Below are positions 59,393 through 64,000 of a DNA stretch of 64,000 nucleotides, piece by piece. A program made the position numbers and the translations under genes. Where the stretch lies: the NCBI GenBank assembly GCA_002408465.1, contig DHSM01000014.1:62001-126000 (forward strand). The letters are read 5' to 3'. The stretch's first letter is position 1; every line of letters begins with the position of its first letter. A model generated the notes under the pieces. That model was not told where the DNA came from, made no database searches, and saw nothing but the letters and a program-made list of their open reading frames with translations. The stretch comes from Firmicutes bacterium UBA5286 (lineage in GTDB: Bacteria; Bacillota; Proteinivoracia; UBA4975).

Positions 59393-60296
59393 TTCCTGGC
59401 AGCGACAACTGGCCAAGGCCATATCGAAAATTGAGAATATGGATCCCCAGGCTCTGTCAGAGGCGGCCAGTCTGCCTCTAGACAATTCTTCCGTCCAGAT
59501 TATCGGGGTCACCGGCCCTCCAGGGGGCGGCAAAAGCACTTTATGCAGCCAGCTCATTCAGGCACTGGCTGCCGAGCACAAAGTCGCCGCCCTCCTGGTG
59601 GACCCTTCCAGCCCATTTTCCGGCGGGGCCATTCTTGGCGACCGAATCCGCATGCAGGCTCTGGTATCAAATCCCAATGTCTATATCCGTTCTTTAAGCA
59701 ACCGGGGCAACGCCGGCGGCGTGGGCAGTTCAGTGGTCAGCATTCTCAGAGAGGTTATGAGCTACAGTTTTGATTATATTCTTATCGAAACCGTAGGCGC
59801 CGGCCAGTCGGAGGTGAAAATCGCCTCTATTGCCGATACTACTCTGGTGGTTTCGGTGCCCAACCTGGGCGATGACATTCAGGCTGTCAAGTCGGGTATT
59901 CTAGAGATTGCCGATATCTTCGTCATCAATAAGGCGGATTTGCCTGGGGTTGACTCACTGTACACTGCCCTGCGGGAATCGGCCCAAAAGCAGGTGGACG
60001 GCTGGACAGCGCCTCTGTGTCAGACTGTTGCCCTTGAGGGCCTCGGCATCGACGCGCTCCTGGTGGAGATAGACAAACACTGGCAGTGGCTGCAGCAGTC
60101 AGGCCGTCTGCTGGAAAAACGCAAATTTGCCGCTAAGTTTGAGATCATGGAGCTGAGCAGAGTGCTGCTGCAAAAGCACCTAGACAAGGTGCCGGCAGAG
60201 GTTCTTGCCCGTAATCTCAACCGAAAAGACATAAATTTGCTGCAGAGGCTGGATGAAGTCTATGCGGAAATACTAAATTTATTTGGTGAGGTGTAG
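59385..60296 (+). CDS. meaB: MeaB-type GTPase chaperone of methylmalonyl-CoA mutase
   Basis: G3E GTPase of 303 residues (MeaB/ArgK) that guards and reloads the mutase cofactor. Walker A GPPGGGKSTL near residue 44, DPSSPFSGGAILGDRIRM (switch region), and NKADLPG for guanine. ATG 59385 is in the end of the small mutase subunit. Four bases separate it from the epimerase, so mutase, chaperone and epimerase are made together. Confidence 0.95.
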   Translation: MPSSWQRQLAKAISKIENMDPQALSEAASLPLDNSSVQIIGVTGPPGGGKSTLCSQLIQALAAEHKVAALLVDPSSPFSGGAILGDRIRMQALVSNPNVYIRSLSNRGNAGGVGSSVVSILREVMSYSFDYILIETVGAGQSEVKIASIADTTLVVSVPNLGDDIQAVKSGILEIADIFVINKADLPGVDSLYTALRESAQKQVDGWTAPLCQTVALEGLGIDALLVEIDKHWQWLQQSGRLLEKRKFAAKFEIMELSRVLLQKHLDKVPAEVLARNLNRKDINLLQRLDEVYAEILNLFGEV

Positions 60297-60299
60297 AGG

Positions 60300-60707
60300 A
60301 TGTTTAAGAAAATTGACCACCTCGGCATTGCAGTAGAAGATTTGGAGGTTGCAGTGCAATTATACCGGGATACTCTTGGCCTGGAATACGCCGGTGAAGA
60401 AACGGTGGCGGAACAAAAGGTCAAGACAGCTTTCTTCCCGCTGGGGGAGAGCTCGATTGAGCTCCTGGAGCCAACCGACCCCGACAGCCCCGTGGCCAAG
60501 TTCATCGCCAAAAGGGGCGCCGGCATCCATCATATCGCCTTAAGGGTTGATGATGTGGCCAAAGCTATTGAAGAGCTGACAGCCCGGGGAGTGAGGATGA
60601 TTGACGCCGTTCCCAGGGACGGGGCCCACGGCGCAAAAATTGCCTTTATCCATCCCAAATCCACCCCTGGTGTGCTGGTGGAACTTTGTCAGCGAAAGGA
60701 GGACTAA
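60300..60707 (+). CDS. mce: Methylmalonyl-CoA epimerase
   Basis: Epimerase of 135 residues of the glyoxalase/VOC fold. It links the R-form used by the mutase with the S-form used by the decarboxylase. KIDHLGIAVEDLEVAVQLY opens the first beta-alpha unit; GIHHIALRVDDV opens the second, supplying metal histidines; the final VLVELCQ holds the acidic ligand. GTGAGGTGTAGAGG precedes the ATG. mmdA follows after one base. Confidence 0.95.
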   Translation: MFKKIDHLGIAVEDLEVAVQLYRDTLGLEYAGEETVAEQKVKTAFFPLGESSIELLEPTDPDSPVAKFIAKRGAGIHHIALRVDDVAKAIEELTARGVRMIDAVPRDGAHGAKIAFIHPKSTPGVLVELCQRKED

Positions 60708-60708
60708 C

Positions 60709-62253
60709 ATGAGCAATTGGCAAGAACTGCAGGAGAAACTGGCAGAGCGCCGCAGCCATATTCACGCCGGCGGCGGCCCCAAGGCTGTGGAAAAGCAGCT
60801 GAGTCTGGGCAAGAAAACTGCCCGCCAGCGCATTGAACAACTGCTGGATCCAGGCTCATTTGTCGAACTCAACACCTTTGTCCAGCATCGCTGCACCAAT
60901 TTGGGCATGGACAAAAAGGACACCCCTGGCGAAGGCGTCGTCACAGGCTATGGCACTATTGACAAGCGCCTGGTCTATGTGTTTTCCCAGGACTTTACCG
61001 TCGTTGGCGGCAGTCTCAGCGAGATGCAAGCAAAAAAAATCTGCACTTGCATGGACCTGGCTGCCAAGACTGGGTCCCCGGTAATCGGCCTCAATGACTC
61101 CGGGGGCGCCAGAATTCAAGAGGGAATCGATGCCCTTGACGGATATGGCCAGATATTTTACCGCAACACCGTGTATTCCGGCGTAGTTCCTCAGATTTCC
61201 GTGATTTTGGGACCATGTGCCGGGGGGGCTGTGTACTCTCCAGCCATTACGGATTTCATTTTCATGACTGAGGAAACCAGCCAAATGTTCATTACCGGTC
61301 CCCAAGTGATCAAGGCCGTAACCGGAGAAACTATCAACCCCAATGAACTGGGCGGGGGAATGGTGCATAACTCCGTCAGCGGCGTTGCCCATTTCCTTGG
61401 CCAAGATGAAACAGCTTGTTTAAATCAGGTGCGCAGGCTCATCAGTTACCTGCCCGCCAATAATCTGGAAAAGCCTCCTGTGGCAGAGGCAATCGCTCCA
61501 CCTGAGCTAGATTTGACCCAGCTCATTCCCATTAATCCCAACGCCGGCTACGATGTGCGCCAGCTCATAGAGGCTGTGGCTGACGGCGATTCTTTTATGG
61601 AAGTGCAGGCGCTTTTTGCCCCCAACGCTGTAATCGGCTTTGCCCGTCTTCAGGGCCAAACAGCAGGCATTGTCGCCAACCAGCCCATGCATCTGGCCGG
61701 TTGCTTAGATATTAACGCCTCGGACAAGATTTCCAGGTTTGTCCGCTTCTGTGACAGTTTTAACATTCCAGTCATAACTTTTGTGGATGTTCCCGGGTAC
61801 TTGCCGGGAATCAGCCAGGAACATAACGGCATTATCCGCCATGGAGCCAAGATACTATTCGCCTATTCTGAGGCCAGCGTCCCCAAAATCACGGTCTTAG
61901 TGCGTAAAGCCTATGGCGGCGCCTATGTGGCCCTGGGCAGCAAGTCGTTGGGGGCGGATATAGTCTTGGCCTGGCCCTCGGCAGAAGTAGCGGTAATGGG
62001 ACCAGAAGGAGCGGTCAACATCATCTTCCGCAAGGAACTGGCCGCCGCCGAAAATCCAGATGCCAGGCGCCAGGAACTGGTCCAGGAATACCGGGATAAC
62101 TTTGCTAATCCATTCATCGCCGCTAGCCGCGGCTATGTGGACGAGGTCATTGAGCCAAGGGATACCCGGGCCTATCTCATAAACTCTCTGTCGATGCTGG
62201 CCGGAAAACGGGAAAAGAAACCTGCCAAAAAGCATGGCAACATTCCCTTATAA
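60709..62253 (+). CDS. mmdA: Methylmalonyl-CoA decarboxylase alpha subunit (carboxyltransferase)
   Basis: Carboxyltransferase of 514 residues that moves CO2 from (S)-methylmalonyl-CoA to biotin. Two crotonase-fold halves: GGGPKAVEKQLSLGKKTARQ near 22, GLNDSGGARIQEG near 130, PCAGGAVYSPA near 170, and PGYLPGISQEHNGIIRHGAK in the second half. ATG 60709 has AAAGGAGG upstream; longer frames reach back into mce. A propionyl-CoA carboxylase beta chain looks alike, but the neighbouring beta and delta pump subunits identify a sodium pump. Confidence 0.94.
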   Translation: MSNWQELQEKLAERRSHIHAGGGPKAVEKQLSLGKKTARQRIEQLLDPGSFVELNTFVQHRCTNLGMDKKDTPGEGVVTGYGTIDKRLVYVFSQDFTVVGGSLSEMQAKKICTCMDLAAKTGSPVIGLNDSGGARIQEGIDALDGYGQIFYRNTVYSGVVPQISVILGPCAGGAVYSPAITDFIFMTEETSQMFITGPQVIKAVTGETINPNELGGGMVHNSVSGVAHFLGQDETACLNQVRRLISYLPANNLEKPPVAEAIAPPELDLTQLIPINPNAGYDVRQLIEAVADGDSFMEVQALFAPNAVIGFARLQGQTAGIVANQPMHLAGCLDINASDKISRFVRFCDSFNIPVITFVDVPGYLPGISQEHNGIIRHGAKILFAYSEASVPKITVLVRKAYGGAYVALGSKSLGADIVLAWPSAEVAVMGPEGAVNIIFRKELAAAENPDARRQELVQEYRDNFANPFIAASRGYVDEVIEPRDTRAYLINSLSMLAGKREKKPAKKHGNIPL

Positions 62254-62265
62254 GGAGGCCAAAGA

Positions 62266-62565
62266 ATGGAAATTGGATTTGGTCTGGTAATTACTCTTAT
62301 TGGCATGGTTGTCGTTTTCCTCACCCTGGTGGTGCTCATGGGCATCGTGCGTATCCCTAGCGCAGTATCCAGGTTATCCCAAATAAAACGGCCGCAGGAG
62401 AGTGTCCCGGTCGAATCAGATGGGGCCGAGATCCCGCCTCAGCATATAGCGGCCATTGCCGCCGCTGTGGCAATGCTGGGAGCGTCATACAGGGTCAGGA
62501 CCATTGAGATTATTGGCAATGATAATTGGGAGCGGAGCCGGTATACCGACATTGCAACGCTCTGA
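62266..62565 (+). CDS. mmdD: Decarboxylase delta/OadG-type membrane subunit
   Basis: A 99-residue protein with one N-terminal membrane span (FGLVITLIGMVVVFLTLVVL, about 5-24) and a polar tail ending in RYTDIATL-like sequence, as in OadG/MmdD, the assembly subunit of sodium-pump decarboxylases. The middle (HIAAIAAAVAML) is the conserved second segment. TAAGGAGG precedes the ATG. Confidence 0.88.
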   Translation: MEIGFGLVITLIGMVVVFLTLVVLMGIVRIPSAVSRLSQIKRPQESVPVESDGAEIPPQHIAAIAAAVAMLGASYRVRTIEIIGNDNWERSRYTDIATL

Positions 62566-62579
62566 CAGGAGGTATTATG

Positions 62580-62960
62580 ATGAAGAAATTTAAGATTACG
62601 GTAGATGGCTCAGTCTACAATGTAGAGGTTGAGGAAGTTAGCGAAAGTGAATCTGTCCGTCGGCCCGAACCCCCTGTCCGGCAGTATCGCCCCGCACCAG
62701 CTGCGTCTTCTGCCAAGGAGGCAGCAAAGCCGCAGCCGGCCACAGGAAATGGCAATTTGACAGCGCCGATGCCTGGCACCATAGTAAAGGTTCTTGTCAA
62801 TATGGGCGATAAGGTTGAAGTTGGGCAGCCCCTGATTATTCTGGAAGCGATGAAGATGGAAAATAAAATCAATGCCAGCGCCACCGGTACAGTCACCAGC
62901 ATTATGGTAAGCGAAGGGCAAACCGTCGATACCGGCCAACTGCTGCTGACCATCAGTTAG
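62580..62960 (+). CDS. mmdC: Biotin carrier (gamma) subunit of methylmalonyl-CoA decarboxylase
   Basis: Biotinyl protein of 126 residues. N-terminal 30 residues, a Pro/Ala-rich hinge (about 35-57) and a biotinyl domain with EAMKMEN, biotin attached to K92. It carries CO2 from MmdA to the membrane subunit MmdB. ATG 62580 is 7 bases after AGGAGG; ATG 62577 is also possible. MmdB starts 10 bases after the stop. Confidence 0.94.
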   Translation: MKKFKITVDGSVYNVEVEEVSESESVRRPEPPVRQYRPAPAASSAKEAAKPQPATGNGNLTAPMPGTIVKVLVNMGDKVEVGQPLIILEAMKMENKINASATGTVTSIMVSEGQTVDTGQLLLTIS

Positions 62961-62970
62961 AGGGACTGCG

Positions 62971-64000
62971 ATGATTATAGACAAGCTGGTTCAGTTTTGG
63001 CAGAGCACAGGTTTTGCCTGTGCCACGCCCGGTCAAGTGCTGATGATTGCCGTCTCTCTCTTTCTTATTTACCTGGCCATTGTCAAGAAATATGAACCGT
63101 TGCTGTTGTTGCCCATCAGCTTTGGCATGCTTCTGGCCAATATCCCCGGGGCAAACCTCATGGCCGGGCCTGAGGGTGGTCAGCCAGGGGGACTATTGTA
63201 CTACCTGTACCTGGGAGTAAAAAACGGGATCTACCCGCCTTTGATTTTCCTGGGTGTCGGCGCTTCTACTGACTTCGGCCCCTTGATCGCCAATCCCAAG
63301 ACCCTGCTCTTGGGGGCTGCCGCCCAGTTTGGCATCTTTCTCACCTTCCTGGGTGCCATTCTCCTGGGTTTTCCCATCCTGCAGGCGGCGGCAATTGGCA
63401 TCATCGGCGGCGCTGACGGACCTACCGCCATCTACCTGACCACTAGGCTAGCCCCAGAACTTTTGGGTCCGATTGCGATAGCGGCTTATTCTTACATGGC
63501 CCTGGTTCCGATTATTCAGCCCCCGATTATGAAAGCCCTAACTACCAAGAAAGAGCGCCGGATTGTCATGGCACAGCAGCGGCCGGTGAGCAAAAAAGAA
63601 AAGATTCTCTTTCCTATCATTGTTACAATTCTCACGGGTTTATTGCTGCCATCGGCCGTGCCTCTGATTGGCATGCTGATGCTGGGCAACCTTTTCCGGG
63701 AATCCGGCGTGGTGGAGAGGCTGTCTAAGACTGCTCAAAATGAGTTGACTAACATCATTGTCATCTTTCTGGGAACAACAGTAGGCGCTACTGCTTCAGC
63801 AGAAATTTTCCTGAGATTAGAAACGCTGAAAATCATCCTCCTGGGTCTGATTGCCTTTTCTATCGGCACCGCTGCCGGAGTGCTCTTTGGCAAGCTGATG
63901 TGCTGGCTGACCAAGGGCAAAATCAATCCCCTCATCGGGTCTGCCGGCGTCTCGGCAGTGCCCATGGCAGCCAGGGTCTCCCAGGAGGTAGGAGCGCAAG
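62971..64000 (+). CDS. mmdB: Na+-transporting decarboxylase beta subunit (partial, cut by window end)
   Basis: Membrane subunit that decarboxylates carboxybiotin and pumps sodium out (MmdB/OadB/GcdB family). The frame is open from ATG 62971 to the edge, 343 residues visible. Many membrane segments; the conserved sodium and carboxybiotin motifs GVGASTDFGPLIANP, GIIGGADGPTAIYLT and GVSAVPMAAR are present. About 30 further residues are expected beyond the window. It completes the mmdADCB pump. Confidence 0.95.
   Translation, partial: MIIDKLVQFWQSTGFACATPGQVLMIAVSLFLIYLAIVKKYEPLLLLPISFGMLLANIPGANLMAGPEGGQPGGLLYYLYLGVKNGIYPPLIFLGVGASTDFGPLIANPKTLLLGAAAQFGIFLTFLGAILLGFPILQAAAIGIIGGADGPTAIYLTTRLAPELLGPIAIAAYSYMALVPIIQPPIMKALTTKKERRIVMAQQRPVSKKEKILFPIIVTILTGLLLPSAVPLIGMLMLGNLFRESGVVERLSKTAQNELTNIIVIFLGTTVGATASAEIFLRLETLKIILLGLIAFSIGTAAGVLFGKLMCWLTKGKINPLIGSAGVSAVPMAARVSQEVGAQ

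Noticed and set aside
1..64000. CRISPR arrays, insertion sequences, tRNA or rRNA genes
   Set aside because: No spaced direct-repeat array, transposase-like protein, cloverleaf or rRNA signature was recognised by eye; tRNA genes could only be excluded fully by a covariance search.

Overview
The window (64 kb, roughly half G+C, almost every gene on the + strand) is a core chromosomal segment of an endospore-forming, anaerobic member of the Bacillota (Clostridia-like). Spore genes are dipicolinate synthase dpaA/dpaB, spoVS, ylxY, ymxH, tepA and ylzJ. CodY, RNase J, RNase Y and a LexA-type recA operator are typical Gram-positive traits. Anaerobic energy metabolism is shown by a ferredoxin-linked 2-oxoacid oxidoreductase and a sodium-pump biotin decarboxylase. 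I cannot name the species; a Dethiobacter-like or other deep clostridial lineage is only a guess.

Layout. 0-1.9 kb: end of trmFO, xerC with a suspected start-proximal frameshift, and codY. 1.9-6.5 kb: a chemotaxis block (cheY-cheA-cheW-cheC-cheD) and an orphan membrane protein, sitting where Bacillus carries its large fla/che operon. 6.5-25 kb: translation, isoprenoid and lipid superoperon (rpsB-tsf-pyrH-frr-uppS-cdsA-dxr-rseP-ispG, then nusA-rnpM-L7Ae-infB-rbfA-nrnA-truB-ribF-rpsO-pnp). 25-31.4 kb: sporulation and lysine/dipicolinate genes (ylxY, ymxH, dpaA, dpaB, asd, dapG, dapA). 31.5-42 kb: rnj, tepA, ylzJ, uppP, ftsK, one lone minus-strand P-loop gene, ymfK-like, rodZ-like, rimO, pgsA. 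42-53.3 kb: a small FtsH-like protease with a co-translated membrane partner, cinA C-terminal domain, a membrane metallophosphoesterase, recA-recX, rny, ymdB, spoVS, a dipeptidase, a PHP phosphoesterase and a GntR-type regulator. 53.3-64 kb: catabolic genes korDABC, glutamate dehydrogenase, split methylmalonyl-CoA mutase, meaB, epimerase and the Na+-pumping methylmalonyl-CoA decarboxylase (mmdA, D, C, B), the last gene cut by the window end.

How it works together. Gene order from trmFO to recA/rny follows the Bacillus subtilis backbone closely, with instructive gaps: hslVU, flagellar genes and sigD, proS, polC and rimP, and the M16 peptidase mlpA are not in their usual places. The most interesting part is the right end. 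Glutamate dehydrogenase gives 2-oxoglutarate, Kor gives succinyl-CoA plus reduced ferredoxin, the mutase and epimerase give (S)-methylmalonyl-CoA, and the decarboxylase gives propionyl-CoA plus a sodium gradient. This is a nearly complete glutamate-to-propionyl-CoA route in one 11-kb run behind a GntR-type regulator. Several regulatory signals could be read directly: vegetative promoters before rpsB, rnj and recA, a LexA-like box at recA, a sigma-H-like promoter at spoVS and a sigma-K-like promoter at dpaA. No CRISPR array, insertion sequence, tRNA or rRNA gene was recognised. No gene-free stretch exceeds 300 bases.
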